Positions 10,190 to 20,155 of a stretch of DNA of 64,000 nucleotides are shown here, piece after piece. Position 1 is the first letter of the stretch. The number at the start of each line of letters is the position of its first letter. The DNA is taken from positions 186,001 through 250,000 of the forward strand of contig QWDA01000007.1 in the NCBI GenBank assembly GCA_003605175.1. The letters run 5' to 3'. A program made the position numbers and the translations under genes. This DNA comes from Paracoccaceae bacterium (GTDB taxonomy: Bacteria > Pseudomonadota > Alphaproteobacteria > Rhodobacterales > Rhodobacteraceae). The notes under the pieces were generated by a model. That model ran no database searches and had not been told where the DNA came from. It worked only from the letters and a program-made list of their open reading frames with translations.

Positions 10190-10296
10190 CGCGGAATCGC
10201 GCGGCTGGCCGCGCCCGAGTTGATTGCTGGGTTCAGATTTGGGTACTGATCGCGAGGACACGATAGGCAGTTCGGCGGACGGAGCGGACCAATGCG

Positions 10297-10482
10297 CGAA
10301 GCCGTGCCAGCGCCGGACCGGAGGACGGCGCTTCCGACCGCTGAACGGCAGAGCTTTATGCCAGCCAAGCCCCTCCAACTTCAAGCGATGCGCATACGAC
10401 AACCAAAGCGCCGGCCCGTGGGGCCGGTCCGGCGCTGGCACGGCGGCCCGTGCCGGGCCGTGATTCCGTGCCGGGGCAGAAT
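10297..10482 (+). repeat. palindromic interspersed repeat, copy D (divergent arms)
   Basis: A 21-base inverted repeat (10301-10321 with 10424-10444) pairs perfectly around about 100 bases. Order of blocks: gaagcc, arm, ggacggcgc, gctttatg, gcgccggcccgtgggg, arm, then a GC-rich tail that again contains short inverted repeats. The block order matches copies A, B and C, but the arm sequence is different (cgtgccagcgccggac here; gggcgagcgcctgccc there). It lies in the 464 bp gap between two convergent genes; bases 10483-10653 hold nothing I recognise. Confidence 0.65.
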
Positions 10483-10653
10483 GCAGGCTTTGGTGCGGAA
10501 GGGGCACGAACCCGTCTTCTCTTTCGCTGATAACAGTTTACCCAAGCGCCCCCGCCGCCAACCGCAACGCATGCCTCGCATCGCCGCCGCCGAAGACGTC
10601 AAAACCGGGCGCAGCTGCTGAACCGCCCGAAGCCGCCATGCGCGCGCCGCTTC

Positions 10654-11079
10654 CTAAAACGCCCCGAGGAACAGCGCCAGCGCGCCCAGAGAAGGACACG
10701 TCGCCAATCCCACAATTTGCGCCTTCCTGTTGAGATCGGTCACGTCGACGCCTGCATCCGAGCATTCCCGAAAAAGACATCGCGAGAATTGAAATCCGGT
10801 CGCAGCGGCCATCAACCAGAATCCCGCGATGAGAAGTCGAACAAAAATCCCCTTAATCGACGCAGTTGCAATGATCGTGGCCGCTCCCGCCACCGCGACA
10901 AGCACCGTCACATTCCGCAAGGTCACGCTTGAAGCCGCGGCGCGCTCCAGACGCGCCGCCCTGCCGGCGATCTCCAATGCCTGACCACCAAAGAGCAGCG
11001 TCATCGCCCGGACGATGGAACCCACAGCAATCAGAAACGGGATCAGAATTATTGGATCGGAAAACGTAGTGGAGATCAT
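10654..11079 (-). CDS. unknown small membrane protein
   Basis: A 141-residue protein with three or four hydrophobic segments (about 8-28, 56-76, 80-98 and the extreme C-terminus) separated by an Arg-rich loop. I do not recognise the family. The first codon overlaps the stop of the upstream gene by 4 bases (ATGA), and that coupling fixes the start at 11079. It is followed by the gap that holds repeat copy D. Codon use is somewhat less GC-rich than in neighbouring genes. Confidence 0.7.
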   Translation of the reverse strand: MISTTFSDPIILIPFLIAVGSIVRAMTLLFGGQALEIAGRAARLERAAASSVTLRNVTVLVAVAGAATIIATASIKGIFVRLLIAGFWLMAAATGFQFSRCLFRECSDAGVDVTDLNRKAQIVGLATCPSLGALALFLGAF

Positions 11080-11702
11080 TCCACCGCCCCCACCCGCGCC
11101 GCCAGCCTGAGCGCATGGCTCGCAACCGCCGCCGCCGCGGGCATCACTGGGTCGTAGCCCGCCCGGATGAGCCCCGCGATCTCCGGCCTGAGGATCACCG
11201 ACCCGCCCTCGGCCCGCACCAGGGGCGACTGCTCCCGGAACGCCCTGTTCGACCACAAAAGCACCGACTGCACCACCTGCCCCAGCGCCAGCACCTCAGC
11301 GGGCAGACGCGACAGCGCCTCGTCCATCCGGAGGAACACGAAACAGGCCCGGATCGCGCCGCCCTCCTCGAAGCGGAACAGCCGGTACTGGTTCGCCCCC
11401 TTCGCCCCGAGCCGCGCCACCAGCGGCTCCAGATCCGGCACAAGCCCGTCGAGCCCCGGCACTTCCAGCAGTTCCGCCCAGTCGCGGAAGAAGAACAGCA
11501 TGAAATTCGTGCCGAGCTCCGGATCGGTCTCGGCCATCCGGTGCCCGGCCAGCGCCACCACCGCCTCGATCGCGCCCTTCACCACCGAGAGGGTCTCGTC
11601 CTCGACGCCGAACACCACCGGCACGATAGGCCGGCCCCAGCGCGCGAAGCGGTAGGACCCGTCGGGTTGCGTGAACAGTGCTTCTATCTCGCGCGCATCC
11701 AT
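11076..11702 (-). CDS. unknown soluble protein
   Basis: A 208-residue protein with no signal peptide or membrane segment. It has a hydrophobic core sequence (FMLFFFRDWAELLEVPGL) and an Ala-rich C-terminus. I do not recognise a domain; the length and composition suggest a conserved cytoplasmic protein of this bacterial group. It is translationally coupled to the downstream membrane protein by a 4-base overlap, so the two probably work together. It lies 213 bases upstream of the ruvB end; that gap is GC-rich low-information sequence. Confidence 0.75.
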   Translation of the reverse strand: MDAREIEALFTQPDGSYRFARWGRPIVPVVFGVEDETLSVVKGAIEAVVALAGHRMAETDPELGTNFMLFFFRDWAELLEVPGLDGLVPDLEPLVARLGAKGANQYRLFRFEEGGAIRACFVFLRMDEALSRLPAEVLALGQVVQSVLLWSNRAFREQSPLVRAEGGSVILRPEIAGLIRAGYDPVMPAAAAVASHALRLAARVGAVE

Positions 11703-11915
11703 GGCGCGGGGCTACCGGACCTGGCCGGAGGCGACAAGGGCCGGGACTGATCCAAAGGCGCGCCTGCGGCGCATTCCTTCTGGCCCTCCGGGCCGCCGTC
11801 GCGGCCCTGCGTGCGATGGGCGCCCGGACCCGACGTTCCGAGACGGGCTTCGCCCTTCATCTGGCCCGAAATGCTTCGGAGTGAACTGGCCGAAGGCCAG
11901 GAGGGGCAGCGCCCC

Positions 11916-12944
11916 TCACTTCCCGAACAGATCCCCCGACCCCGGCCGTTCCGGCGCCGCGAGCCCCAGATGCGCCCAGGCCTTGCCGCCCAGCATCCGC
12001 CCCCTTGGCGTCCGATGGATCAACCCCTGCTGCAGGAGGAACGGCTCGATCACCTCCTCGATCGCGTCCCGCGCCTCCGACAGAGCGGCCGCGATCGTCT
12101 CCACGCCCACCGGCCCGCCCGCGTAGTTTTCCGCGATCAGCGAAAGATACCGCCGGTCCGCCCCGTCGAGCCCCAAATGATCCACCCCGAGCCGCGTCAG
12201 CGCCCCGTCGGCCAGCGCCTGCGTCAAGCGCCCGTCGCCCTCCACAAGCGCGAAATCCACCACCCGCCGCAACAGGCGCCCCGCGATCCGCGGCGTCCCC
12301 CGCGCCCGCCGCGCGATCTCGAGGCAGCCCTCCTCCTCCGCCGCGATCCCCATCAGCCGGGCCCCGCGCGAGACGATCTCGTGAAGCTCCGGCACGGTAT
12401 AGAACTGGAGCCGCGTCGGGATCCCGAAACGGTCCCGCAAGGGCGTCGTCAGGAGCCCCAGCCGCGTGGTGGCGCCGACCAGCGTGAAGGGCTGCAACTC
12501 GATCCGCACGGTCCGCGCCGCCGGCCCCTCGCCGATCACCAGATCCAGCTCGTGATCCTCCATCGCCGGATAGAGCACCTCCTCGACCGCCGGGTTCAGC
12601 CGGTGGATCTCGTCGATGAACAGGACGTCCCGCGCCTCCAGATTGGTCAGGATCGCCGCCAGGTCGCCCGCCTTCGCCAGCACCGGCCCCGAGGTCATCC
12701 GGAACCCGACACCCAGCTCCCGCGCAACGATCTGCGCCAGCGTGGTCTTCCCCAGCCCCGGCGGTCCGTGAAACAGCACATGGTCCATCGCCTCGCCGCG
12801 CTGCCGGGCGCTCTCGATGAAGACGCGCAAATTCGCCCGCGCCTCGGCCTGGCCGATGAACTCGCCCAGCACCTGCGGACGCAGCGCCCGGTCGGAATCC
12901 TCGGGCCGCTTCTCGGCGCGCAATGTGGGATCGGGCTCGTTCAC
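11916..12944 (-). CDS. ruvB: Holliday junction branch migration helicase RuvB
   Basis: A 342-residue AAA+ ATPase, the motor that RuvA loads on Holliday junctions. Visible motifs are the [11 protein letters not shown] start region, Walker [10 protein letters not shown] (near residue 60), Walker B FIDEIHRL, sensor region GATTRLGLL and the C-terminal winged-helix domain that ends [11 protein letters not shown]. It lies 4 bases after ruvA at the end of a ruvCAB operon. Confidence 0.98.
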   Translation of the reverse strand: MNEPDPTLRAEKRPEDSDRALRPQVLGEFIGQAEARANLRVFIESARQRGEAMDHVLFHGPPGLGKTTLAQIVARELGVGFRMTSGPVLAKAGDLAAILTNLEARDVLFIDEIHRLNPAVEEVLYPAMEDHELDLVIGEGPAARTVRIELQPFTLVGATTRLGLLTTPLRDRFGIPTRLQFYTVPELHEIVSRGARLMGIAAEEEGCLEIARRARGTPRIAGRLLRRVVDFALVEGDGRLTQALADGALTRLGVDHLGLDGADRRYLSLIAENYAGGPVGVETIAAALSEARDAIEEVIEPFLLQQGLIHRTPRGRMLGGKAWAHLGLAAPERPGSGDLFGK

Positions 12945-12948
12945 CGCC

Positions 12949-13587
12949 TCACCCCTTCGGCGCTAGGAGCTTCAGCGCGGCGCGGATCAGCGCGGCTGTG
13001 TCCGCCTCCGGCGCTTCGCCCGCCGCCTTTGCCACCGCCGAGGCCGCCTCGCCCGGCCCGTAGCCGAGATTGCCAAGCGCCGACAACGCCTCGGACTGCG
13101 CGGAGGCCGGTGCCGCCGGTGCGGCGGCCGCGACCCGGGCCGCGCCCACGGCCTCGAGGATAGGGTCGCCGCCCATCGCCATCACTGAATGCGCCTTGTC
13201 CTTGAGCTCGTTCACCACCCGCTGCGCGATCTTCGGCCCGACGCCCGGCGCCGCCTTCACCGCCGACCAGTCGCCCAGCGCGATCGCCCGGCTCACCCCG
13301 TCGGCGCCCAGGGCCCCCAGGATCGCCATCGAAGCCTTCGCGCCGATCCCCTGCACCGACATCAGGAGCCGGTGCCATTCCTTCTCGGCGACCGTCATGA
13401 AGCCGAAAAGCTGCAACAGGTCCTCACGGACCAGGAGTTCCGTATGCAGTGCCGCCGCCTCGCCAACGCCCGGCAGAGCCGCCAGTGTCCGCTCCGAGAC
13501 ATGTACCACATAACCCACGCCGCCCACATCGACGATCACGTGATCCACGCCGCGATGGACGATCCGCCCGGCCAGCCGCCCGATCAT
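12949..13587 (-). CDS. ruvA: Holliday junction DNA-binding protein RuvA
   Basis: A 212-residue protein with the OB-fold start [10 protein letters not shown], the helix-hairpin-helix region ([16 protein letters not shown] and [20 protein letters not shown]) and, after an Ala/Pro linker, the C-terminal domain III that binds RuvB. It holds the Holliday junction in an open square form. The start overlaps ruvC by 4 bases. Confidence 0.97.
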   Translation of the reverse strand: MIGRLAGRIVHRGVDHVIVDVGGVGYVVHVSERTLAALPGVGEAAALHTELLVREDLLQLFGFMTVAEKEWHRLLMSVQGIGAKASMAILGALGADGVSRAIALGDWSAVKAAPGVGPKIAQRVVNELKDKAHSVMAMGGDPILEAVGAARVAAAAPAAPASAQSEALSALGNLGYGPGEAASAVAKAAGEAPEADTAALIRAALKLLAPKG

Positions 13588-14081
13588 CCGCGCACCGCCA
13601 CGGCGACCCGCGCCGCCGTCTGCGCGTGATGCGCGTGACAGATCGCGATCGCCAGCGCGTCGGCCGCATCCGCGCCGCCCACCACCGCGCCCGGCAATTG
13701 CATCTTCACCATGTGCAGAACCTGCGCCTTCCCGGCATGGCCGACCCCCACCACGGTCTTTTTCACCGCGTTGGGTGCGTATTCCCCCACCGCGAGCCCC
13801 GCCTCGGCCAGCGCCAGCAGAGCCACGCCGCGGGCCTGGCCCAGCTTCAGGCTCCCCGCGCTGTCCTTGTTGACGAAGGTCGCCTCGATCGCCGCCGCGT
13901 CGGGCCGATAATCTCCCAGGACCTCGCCGAGCCCCCGATAGAGCCTGAGCAGCCGCTCGGCCATCTCCCCGGCGCCCGGCCGGCAGACCCCGTTCGCGAC
14001 ATGCCGGAGCCGCGCGCCGTCGACCTCGATCACCCCCCAGCCCATGGCCGTCAGACCGGGATCGACCCCCAGAACGCGCAT
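13584..14081 (-). CDS. ruvC: Holliday junction endonuclease RuvC
   Basis: A 165-residue RNase H-like resolvase that cuts Holliday junctions symmetrically. The first catalytic aspartate is Asp7 in [10 protein letters not shown]; further acidic residues of the active site are seen in AAIEATF and near the C-terminus in [13 protein letters not shown] used the internal Met that starts the family motif rather than the longer frame. It is the first gene of ruvCAB. Confidence 0.97.
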   Translation of the reverse strand: MRVLGVDPGLTAMGWGVIEVDGARLRHVANGVCRPGAGEMAERLLRLYRGLGEVLGDYRPDAAAIEATFVNKDSAGSLKLGQARGVALLALAEAGLAVGEYAPNAVKKTVVGVGHAGKAQVLHMVKMQLPGAVVGGADAADALAIAICHAHHAQTAARVAVAVRG

Positions 14082-14162
14082 CGCTGACCCTGCTCTCTTT
14101 TCGTTGCCCAAGGGCTAGCACGAAAAGTGAACATCTGCCAATGGCCAAGCCCCCGGAAAGGA

Positions 14163-14194
14163 AACCGGCCGCGGCTCGGGGGCCACGGCCGGTT
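14163..14194 (-). terminator. hairpin downstream of the 14244-14594 gene
   Basis: A perfect 9-base-pair stem (aaccggccg with cggccggtt) and a 14-base loop lie 50 bases after the stop of the small membrane protein gene. On the minus strand the stem is followed by TTCCTTTCC, a weak T-rich tail. Confidence 0.4.
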
Positions 14195-14243
14195 CGCTCC
14201 GGAACGTTCAGGCGCGTGAGGACAGAACACGCCCGAGAGGGAA

Positions 14244-14594
14244 TTACTGCCGGTACATCTCGATCTGCGCGGCCAGCCAGGCCGTCGCCGGGTCCACCCT
14301 GAGAAGATAGGCGCCGGCCTGTTCCACCTGCGTCCCCGCCGCCAGCCGGGCGACGCGGGCATCGTAGCCCTCGGGGCCGAGATTGACGAACATCATCACC
14401 TTGAAGGCCAGGCCCAGCGCCAACACGCACAGCATCGTCCGCCAGGGCATGTACCGCGCCGCGCGGCTCCTCGGCTTCGCCACGATCAGGCCATCCCGCG
14501 TCACCTTCGTGACATAACCCTTCGAGAGCTGCTCGTGATTGCGCATGATGCGCGCCATTCGCGCATCGAAATCCTTGTATTGAGCCTCGGCCAT
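14244..14594 (-). CDS. unknown small membrane-anchored protein
   Basis: A 116-residue protein with one membrane helix (about residues 50-70: [21 protein letters not shown]), a basic N-terminal cytoplasmic part and a short C-terminal domain ending [10 protein letters not shown] chose the ATG at 14594 because GGAG lies 8 bases upstream of it; an ATG five codons earlier has no ribosome-binding site. I do not recognise the family. It stands alone between prmA and ruvC with hairpins on its downstream side. Confidence 0.72.
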   Translation of the reverse strand: MAEAQYKDFDARMARIMRNHEQLSKGYVTKVTRDGLIVAKPRSRAARYMPWRTMLCVLALGLAFKVMMFVNLGPEGYDARVARLAAGTQVEQAGAYLLRVDPATAWLAAQIEMYRQ

Positions 14595-14712
14595 GGCCGT
14601 CTCCATCACAACCTTTTCATCCGACTGCCGCGATTTTTCAATCTCACCGTCGATCGGGGCGAAAATAAGGCAAATCGGGCGACGGGGGCCAATTCGGGCC
14701 GAGGATCCGGCA

Positions 14713-15582
14713 CTACTTGGCTAACAACAGGGTCGTCCAGTCGACAATCTCTTCGCGACCGACAAGATTGAACCCGTTCCGGCAATAGACCTCGACCACT
14801 GCGTCGGCCTGATTGTTCAGGATCCCGGAAAGAATCACCCTCCCGCCGGGGCTCGCGACACCAGCAATGTCCGGTGCGAGCTCGATCAGCGGCCCTTTCA
14901 GGATATTCGCAAAGATCAGCCCGAATGGTGCCGCATTCCGCAGGCGCTCGTGATCGGTGCCCGCCGCCTCGACGCAGACCACCCGTCCCGCAAGCCCGTT
15001 CGCCGCCAGGTTCGCCTCAGCCACCTCGACCGCCACCGGGTCGAGATCCGACGCGATGATCGGCGTCTTGTCCCAAAGCCGGGCGGCGGCCATCGCCAGG
15101 ACCGCCGTGCCGCAGCCGATATCGGCGACGCCTTCGGGCCGGAACCCTTCGTCGGCCAGCCGGTCGAGCGCCCGGAGACAGCCCAGCGTGGTACCGTGAT
15201 GCCCGGTCCCGAACGCCATCGAAGCCTCGATGAGGAGCGCGATCTGCCCTTCGGGAACCCGCTCGCCATCATGCGCGCCGTAGACGAAGAACCGCCCGGC
15301 CTCGACCGGCGCCAGCTCGCGGCGCACCTTGGCGACCCAGTCGGTTTCCGGCAGCTCCGACACGGTGAACTCCGCCGCCTCGAATGCCGCCGACAACAGC
15401 GCCAGGCCGCCCAGGTCGGGCGCGCCCTCGAAATAGGCGCCCACTTCCCAAAGGCCCGAACCGTCTTCCAACTCGATCACGCCCACTCCCGTGGGCTCGG
15501 GCTCGATCCGTTCGAGAGCTTCGCCAAGGGCGCGGGCACGGGCCTCGTCGCCAAGCGTGGTCAGGGCGCTGAATGTGGTCAT
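14713..15582 (-). CDS. prmA: ribosomal protein L11 methyltransferase PrmA
   Basis: A 289-residue SAM-dependent methyltransferase that trimethylates ribosomal protein L11. The substrate-recognition N-terminal domain precedes the methyltransferase fold with AFGTGHHGTT, the SAM loop VADIGCGTAVLA and IFANILKGPL (the N-x-x-x-P-type motif). The internal Met beginning MTTFSAL was taken as start. The gene follows a small kinase-like gene on the same strand. Confidence 0.9.
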   Translation of the reverse strand: MTTFSALTTLGDEARARALGEALERIEPEPTGVGVIELEDGSGLWEVGAYFEGAPDLGGLALLSAAFEAAEFTVSELPETDWVAKVRRELAPVEAGRFFVYGAHDGERVPEGQIALLIEASMAFGTGHHGTTLGCLRALDRLADEGFRPEGVADIGCGTAVLAMAAARLWDKTPIIASDLDPVAVEVAEANLAANGLAGRVVCVEAAGTDHERLRNAAPFGLIFANILKGPLIELAPDIAGVASPGGRVILSGILNNQADAVVEVYCRNGFNLVGREEIVDWTTLLLAK

Positions 15583-15592
15583 GCGAGGCCCG

Positions 15593-16156
15593 CTACTCGG
15601 CGGCCACCGCCTCGTCAAGCCCGGCCAGCACCGCCTTGGCCAGCTCCTCGGCCGGCCGGTCCGACGTGAGCCGGATCACCGGCACCGGAAGCGTCGCCAG
15701 CCAGGCCTCGTGCGCGTCGCGGCTGCGGCCCTGCGCGCCCGGGTCGTCATAGCTCATCGCCCAGGCCAGGAAGCCGCGATGCATCGCCTCCAGATCGCCC
15801 CCGGGCGAGATCCGCGCGCCGTAGCGCAACCGCTCCCGAGCGCGCAGCCGCGCGAGCCGCGGGCCAGGCGGCAGGGTCAGAAAGACCACATGGGTCACCC
15901 GCGGCATCAGCGGCGCACCCCAGGAATAGAGCGAACCCGACAGCACCCAGTCCGACCGCGTGAGGAACATCGCCTCCATCAGCGCCAGCCGGTCCGCGAC
16001 AGGGCGCGATTCGGTGAAAGGCGGGTCGGTCGGGCGCCAGTAGAAATCGTCGGTGTCGAAGGACTGGCTTGCCAGCCGCGTGGCCAGGGTCCGCCCCAGT
16101 GTCGAGGTGCCCGTGCCCGACGCCCCGGTGATATGGATCCGGCGCCCTGCCCCCAT
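15593..16156 (-). CDS. P-loop nucleoside/adenylate kinase-like protein
   Basis: A 187-residue protein with a P-loop GASGTGTST at residues 10-18 and the DTDDFYW segment typical of adenylate-kinase-like and AAA_33-type small NTPases in this bacterial group. A lid-like region rich in Arg (RLRARERLRYG) follows. The substrate is not known to me; it is not the main adenylate kinase, which is at 54843-55487. The ATG shares one base with the msrA stop (TGATG), so the two are co-translated. Confidence 0.75.
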   Translation of the reverse strand: MGAGRRIHITGASGTGTSTLGRTLATRLASQSFDTDDFYWRPTDPPFTESRPVADRLALMEAMFLTRSDWVLSGSLYSWGAPLMPRVTHVVFLTLPPGPRLARLRARERLRYGARISPGGDLEAMHRGFLAWAMSYDDPGAQGRSRDAHEAWLATLPVPVIRLTSDRPAEELAKAVLAGLDEAVAAE

Positions 16157-16803
16157 CAGGCCGCCGTGCCGATGGGGCAGGTCACGCCGGTGCCGCCCAG
16201 CCCGCAATAGCCGCCCGGATTCTTCGCCAGGTATTGCTGGTGATAGCCCTCGGCGAAGTAGAACTCCGGCGCCTCGAGGATCTCGGTGGTGATCGCCCCG
16301 TAGCCCGCCGCCTCGAGCCGCCCCTGGAACGCCGCCTTCGAAGCCTCCGCCGCTGCCCTCTGCGCCGCATCGTATGCATAGATGCCCGAGCGGTACTGCG
16401 TGCCCATGTCGTTGCCCTGCCGCATCCCCTGGGTTGGGTCGTGGCCCTCCCAGAACACCTTCAGAAGCGCCTCGTAGGAGATCTCGGCGGGGTCGAACAC
16501 CAGCCGCACCACCTCGTTGTGGCCGGTCTTGCCGGTGCAGACCTCCTCATAGGTCGGGTTCGGCGTGTAGCCGCCGGCATAGCCCGCCATGGTCAGCCAG
16601 ACCCCGGGCAGCTTCCAGAACATCCGCTCGACGCCCCAGAAACAGCCCATCCCGAACATCGCCGCCGCCATGCCCTCGGGCACATCGGGCGTCAGCGGAC
16701 GGTGAAAGACGAAATGTTCCGACGCGGTGGAGATCTGCACGGACCGGCCCGGCAGGGCCTCCGCGCGCGCAACCATCTCGGTCTTCTTCTTGGAGAAAAA
16801 CAT
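16156..16803 (-). CDS. msrA: peptide methionine-S-sulfoxide reductase MsrA
   Basis: A 215-residue enzyme reducing methionine-S-sulfoxide in proteins. The catalytic GCFWG motif is at 53-57 (Cys54), preceded by an N-terminal extension, and a C-terminal Cys pair lies in [14 protein letters not shown], able to act in recycling. YQSG-type substrate contacts are seen in the [10 protein letters not shown] segment. The reading frame continues far upstream on the antisense of the MFS gene, but the motif and spacing fix the start at 16803. Confidence 0.94.
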   Translation of the reverse strand: MFFSKKKTEMVARAEALPGRSVQISTASEHFVFHRPLTPDVPEGMAAAMFGMGCFWGVERMFWKLPGVWLTMAGYAGGYTPNPTYEEVCTGKTGHNEVVRLVFDPAEISYEALLKVFWEGHDPTQGMRQGNDMGTQYRSGIYAYDAAQRAAAEASKAAFQGRLEAAGYGAITTEILEAPEFYFAEGYHQQYLAKNPGGYCGLGGTGVTCPIGTAA

Positions 16804-16910
16804 CGACGCCTCCGCGTTTCGACCCCACTGTACCATGCTGCGGCGCAGCACACCATGCGCCCGTAGCCCCGGATGCAACAGCCGCGTCCAAACGGTGCCG
16901 GCGCAGCTGA

Positions 16911-18149
16911 TTATTCCGCGGCCGCGGGCAATCCGCCAGACAACACCGTCTCGCGGCCCGGCTCCGGATGCCGCGGAATGAGCAGCGCCAGCCCCAGCGA
17001 CACCCCCGCCATTCCCGCCGCGAGCGCGAACACCGCCCCCGGCGAGACCACCCAAAGATAGCCCAGAAGTGCCGGCAGGAACACCGCCGCGATATGGTTG
17101 ATCGTGAACGCCACAGCCGCGGTGGGCGCGATGTCGCCCGGCGACGCGATCTTCTGGAAATAGGTCTTCAGCGCGAAGGCCAGCGCGAAGAAGAGGTGGT
17201 CGATCACGTAAAGCACCGCCGCCAGCACCACGCCCCAGCCCAGCCAGTAGATCCCGCCATAGGCGAGGAACACACCGATCAGCCCGGCATACTCGAAGAT
17301 CAGCGCATTGCGCTCGCCGAACCGCCCCACCGCGCGGCCCATCAGCGGCGCCAACGCCATGTTGGCGAGAAAGTTGATCATGAACAGCGCCGTGACCTCG
17401 TGCACCTCGAAGCCGAAGCGCTCGACCATCATGAAGGCCGCGAAGACGATGAAGATCTGCCGCCGCGCGCCCGCCATGAACTGGAGCGCGTAGTAGAGCC
17501 AGTAGCGGCGGCGCAGCACGATGTGCTTGAGCTGCGGATCCGGCGCCTCGAATTGCGGGAAGGCGAAGAGGCAATAGAGCACGATCGCCACCGTCACCCC
17601 GCCCGAGGCGAGATAGACGAAGGCGTAGCTCAGATCGAACGCCTTCCAGGTCAGCACCAGGAGCCCGTAGGCCAGGAGGCTCGCCCCCGAGCCCACCGCG
17701 ACGATCAGGCCGAGCGTCTGCGGCGCCCTGCCCTTCTCGATCCATTGCAACTGCAGCGACTGGTTGACCGCCTCATAGTAGTGAAACCCCACCGACGAGA
17801 TCATCGTCACCGCCAGAATCCCGCCGAAGCTCGGAAACCAGGCGGTCACCGCCGTCGCCATGCCCAGCGTCAAGAGCGCCAGCAGCGCCAGCACCTGCTC
17901 GCGCAGCACCAGGATGATCGCGATCACCCCGATGGACAGGAAGCCGGGGATCTCCCGCACCGTGTGCAGCCAGCCGATCTCGACCCCGGTGAACCCGGCC
18001 GCCTCGATCACGAAATTGTTCAGAAGCGCCGACCAGGTGGCAAAGGCAATCGGCATCGCCGCCGCCATCAGGAACAGGAGCGTCGTCGGGCGGCGCAGGA
18101 CCGGATAACCACGCGCCTCATGAAGCGGAACGGTACGCATGTCCGCCAC
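16911..18149 (-). CDS. MFS transporter
   Basis: A 412-residue inner-membrane protein with about twelve hydrophobic helices in two groups of six and a cytoplasmic middle loop ([21 protein letters not shown]). The fold is that of the major facilitator superfamily; the substrate cannot be told from sequence. The start is probably the GTG at 18149, which has GAGG 9 bases upstream; an ATG at 18140 in the same frame is the alternative. It is flanked upstream by repeat copy A. Confidence 0.85.
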   Translation of the reverse strand: MADMRTVPLHEARGYPVLRRPTTLLFLMAAAMPIAFATWSALLNNFVIEAAGFTGVEIGWLHTVREIPGFLSIGVIAIILVLREQVLALLALLTLGMATAVTAWFPSFGGILAVTMISSVGFHYYEAVNQSLQLQWIEKGRAPQTLGLIVAVGSGASLLAYGLLVLTWKAFDLSYAFVYLASGGVTVAIVLYCLFAFPQFEAPDPQLKHIVLRRRYWLYYALQFMAGARRQIFIVFAAFMMVERFGFEVHEVTALFMINFLANMALAPLMGRAVGRFGERNALIFEYAGLIGVFLAYGGIYWLGWGVVLAAVLYVIDHLFFALAFALKTYFQKIASPGDIAPTAAVAFTINHIAAVFLPALLGYLWVVSPGAVFALAAGMAGVSLGLALLIPRHPEPGRETVLSGGLPAAAE

Positions 18150-18248
18150 TTACGTCCGCCTCGACGCCCCGGAAAGCGAAATCGGCAGGGAGAACCGGCG
18201 CTGGCCCTGTGCACCCGCGCACGGTTCCGCTTCGCCGGCTACAGCTTG

Positions 18249-18424
18249 TTCTCCCGCCCGGAACAAGGCCCGGGACGGGCCGCCGGGCGAGCGCCTGCCC
18301 GTCCCGGCGGGCTGGCGCTATGGTGACGTCCCGCGCCAAACCTCCGTTCGGCGGGATGGCACCATAAAGCGCGCCGAACAGCCGTCGTGGCGCCACCCCA
18401 CGGGCAGGCCCTCGCCCGGCTTGC
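18249..18424 (-). repeat. palindromic interspersed repeat, copy A
   Basis: This copy lies in reverse orientation relative to copies B, C and D. The 21-base arms at 18282-18302 and 18400-18420 pair with one mismatch around 97 bases. Read on the minus strand it shows the block order gaagcc-like lead, arm, ggtggcgcc, gcgcgctttatggtgc, gcgggacgtcaccatagcgcc, arm, and the tail ggcggcccgtcccgggcc with a terminal short palindrome. It sits between the MFS gene start and an AT-rich small gene. The rest of the 18150-18484 gap shows nothing else. Confidence 0.75.
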
Positions 18425-18484
18425 GTCCAGCATCGGATTCAGGAAAAATTCGCTGCAGACCCTGCAAACAGATCAATATCTTGC

Positions 18485-18748
18485 ATGAAAACTACTTGGA
18501 GACCCACCAACATATTCTCTCGCATTCCCAGTTTCGAGTCGCTTCTGGTGAAGCGCCCCAAAACGACGACCATCGCAACGATCCTGTCTTATCCAGTAGT
18601 CTTCTTCAGCACCGTACCGCTACATATGATCTACGAAGCTACAAGATCCGAACTGGTGGCGACTGCGCTCGCTATCATTCATGTTGCACTGTTTTGTTGG
18701 GTGCTTCATTCCTTGTTGGAAATCAGCTCCTACTGGAACAAGCGCTGA
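18485..18748 (+). CDS. small AT-rich membrane protein of unknown function
   Basis: An 87-residue protein with a basic N-terminus (about 1-26) and two hydrophobic helices (about 28-48 and 55-75: TILSYPVVFFSTVPLHMIY and ATALAIIHVALFCWVLHSLL). The region is visibly richer in A and T than its neighbours, which suggests recent transfer. No clear ribosome-binding site is present, so expression is uncertain. It lies convergent with the transaldolase-like gene and next to repeat copy A. I do not recognise the family. Confidence 0.5.
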   Translation: MKTTWRPTNIFSRIPSFESLLVKRPKTTTIATILSYPVVFFSTVPLHMIYEATRSELVATALAIIHVALFCWVLHSLLEISSYWNKR

Positions 18749-18802
18749 AGCAGGGACGCGGGCGCGGGTCCGACGCCAGGGCTTGGACCGCTCCATTACC
18801 CC

Positions 18803-19456
18803 TCAAACGATCTTCTGCCCCGTCTTCGCCCAGTCCTTCAGGAACCCCTCGAGCCCCTTGTCGGTCAGCACATGGTTCGCCATCGCCTTGATCACCGCCG
18901 GCGGCGCGGTGGCCACGTCGGCGCCGATCTTCGCGGCTTCCGACATGTGGTTGGCCGAACGGATCGAGGCCGCCAGGATCTGCGTCTCGAACCCGTAATT
19001 GTCGTAGATCTCGCGGATATCCGCGATCAGCTCCATCCCGTCGAGATTGAGATCGTCGAGCCGCCCGATGAAGGGCGAGATGAACGTCGCCCCCGCCTTC
19101 GCCGCCAGCAGCGCCTGGTTCGCCGAAAAGCACAGCGTCACGTTGACCATGTGCCCCTGGTCGGTCAGCGCCTTGCAGGCCTTCAGCCCGTCCCAGGTCA
19201 AGGGCACCTTGATCGCGATATTGTCGGCGATCTTCTTCAGCTCCAGCCCCTCGCGGATCATCCCCTCGGCATCGAGTGCCACCGTCTCGGCCGAGACCGG
19301 CCCCGAGACCATGTCGCAGATCTCCTTCGTGACTTCCTTGATGTCGCGGCCCGATTTCATGATCAGCGACGGGTTGGTCGTCACCCCGTCGACCATGCCC
19401 AGATCGTTCAGCTCACGGATGGCGTCGGTATCGGCGGTATCGACGAAGAATTTCAT
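18803..19456 (-). CDS. fsa: fructose-6-phosphate aldolase/transaldolase (FSA-type)
   Basis: A 217-residue class I aldolase of the short transaldolase/FSA subfamily. The start [16 protein letters not shown] and the GVTTNPSLI motif are diagnostic; the Schiff-base lysine is Lys83 in NIAIKVPLT. Such proteins act in the non-oxidative pentose phosphate pathway or as fructose-6-phosphate aldolases, and sequence alone does not separate the two. A strong GGAGG-like site (gaggggcc on the minus strand) lies upstream of the ATG at 19456. Confidence 0.92.
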   Translation of the reverse strand: MKFFVDTADTDAIRELNDLGMVDGVTTNPSLIMKSGRDIKEVTKEICDMVSGPVSAETVALDAEGMIREGLELKKIADNIAIKVPLTWDGLKACKALTDQGHMVNVTLCFSANQALLAAKAGATFISPFIGRLDDLNLDGMELIADIREIYDNYGFETQILAASIRSANHMSEAAKIGADVATAPPAVIKAMANHVLTDKGLEGFLKDWAKTGQKIV

Positions 19457-19535
19457 GGAAGGCCCCTCCGGCGGTTCGGTTTCGCCGCGACAGATAGCGC
19501 AAGCCGCGCCCGGGCAGAACCCCAGAACGCACGCT

Positions 19536-20078
19536 TCACACCCGCCGGTCGATCCCGGTCTCCGCCGTGCCCTCGGTGCGCGCATCCGCCAGATCGGTCA
19601 GCGCCCGGCGCAGCTTGGCGTCCGCCTCCGCCGCGATCCGCCGGTCGGCCGAGGACGGCTCGGCCGGCGCCAGGGCCGCGCGCTTGACCTGCTCCATCTT
19701 CTCGATCGTCGCCGCCGGGTCGTCGGGCACCGCGGCCAGGTCGATCGGCACCTCGCCGCCCACCGCATAGCGCTTGCCGTCCGGCCCCGACTGGTAGGTG
19801 TAGGAGGGCTGCCCGGCATGGGCACCCCCGGCACTCGCATGGGCCGCCTCATGGGCCCGCACCTCACGGTCACGGGCCTTCAGCTTCTCGACGAGTTGCG
19901 CATCCCTTTCGGACAGCTCCGAGAACCCGGCCTGCCCCTCTCGCGCGCCCGCCTTCTCGGCGGCGCCGGCCCGCGTCACGGGCTGGACCCTGTCCGCCCC
20001 GGCCACGCTCTCCGCGCCGCCGGACCGGTCTCTGAATACAAGCGGAATCCCCGCGGGAATCCCCGAAATCGCGGCCAT
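19536..20078 (-). CDS. SprA-related putative metalloprotease
   Basis: A 180-residue protein with the SprA-related (CJM1_0395-like) core: [10 protein letters not shown], giving a zinc-type HEAAH motif at 76-80, followed by [21 protein letters not shown] and a [24 protein letters not shown] segment. The N-terminal 60 residues are low-complexity. Function is uncertain; the family is named as putative metalloproteases. The longer frame start was rejected because it lacks family sequence. It lies just before the toxin remnant on the opposite strand. Confidence 0.8.
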   Translation of the reverse strand: MAAISGIPAGIPLVFRDRSGGAESVAGADRVQPVTRAGAAEKAGAREGQAGFSELSERDAQLVEKLKARDREVRAHEAAHASAGGAHAGQPSYTYQSGPDGKRYAVGGEVPIDLAAVPDDPAATIEKMEQVKRAALAPAEPSSADRRIAAEADAKLRRALTDLADARTEGTAETGIDRRV

Positions 20079-20155
20079 GCCCGCCCCTCTTGCCGGGCCC
20101 CACGGCCAGGAAGGGTAGGCACCGGATCTTACCAAATCCTTGCCGCGTGCCGTAG

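Noticed and set aside
11740-11915. GC-rich words similar to those at 27560-27660
   Set aside because: Both gaps share short phrases such as gcgcctgcggcgcattcc, common in genomes of this group; too short and irregular to define a repeat from this window.
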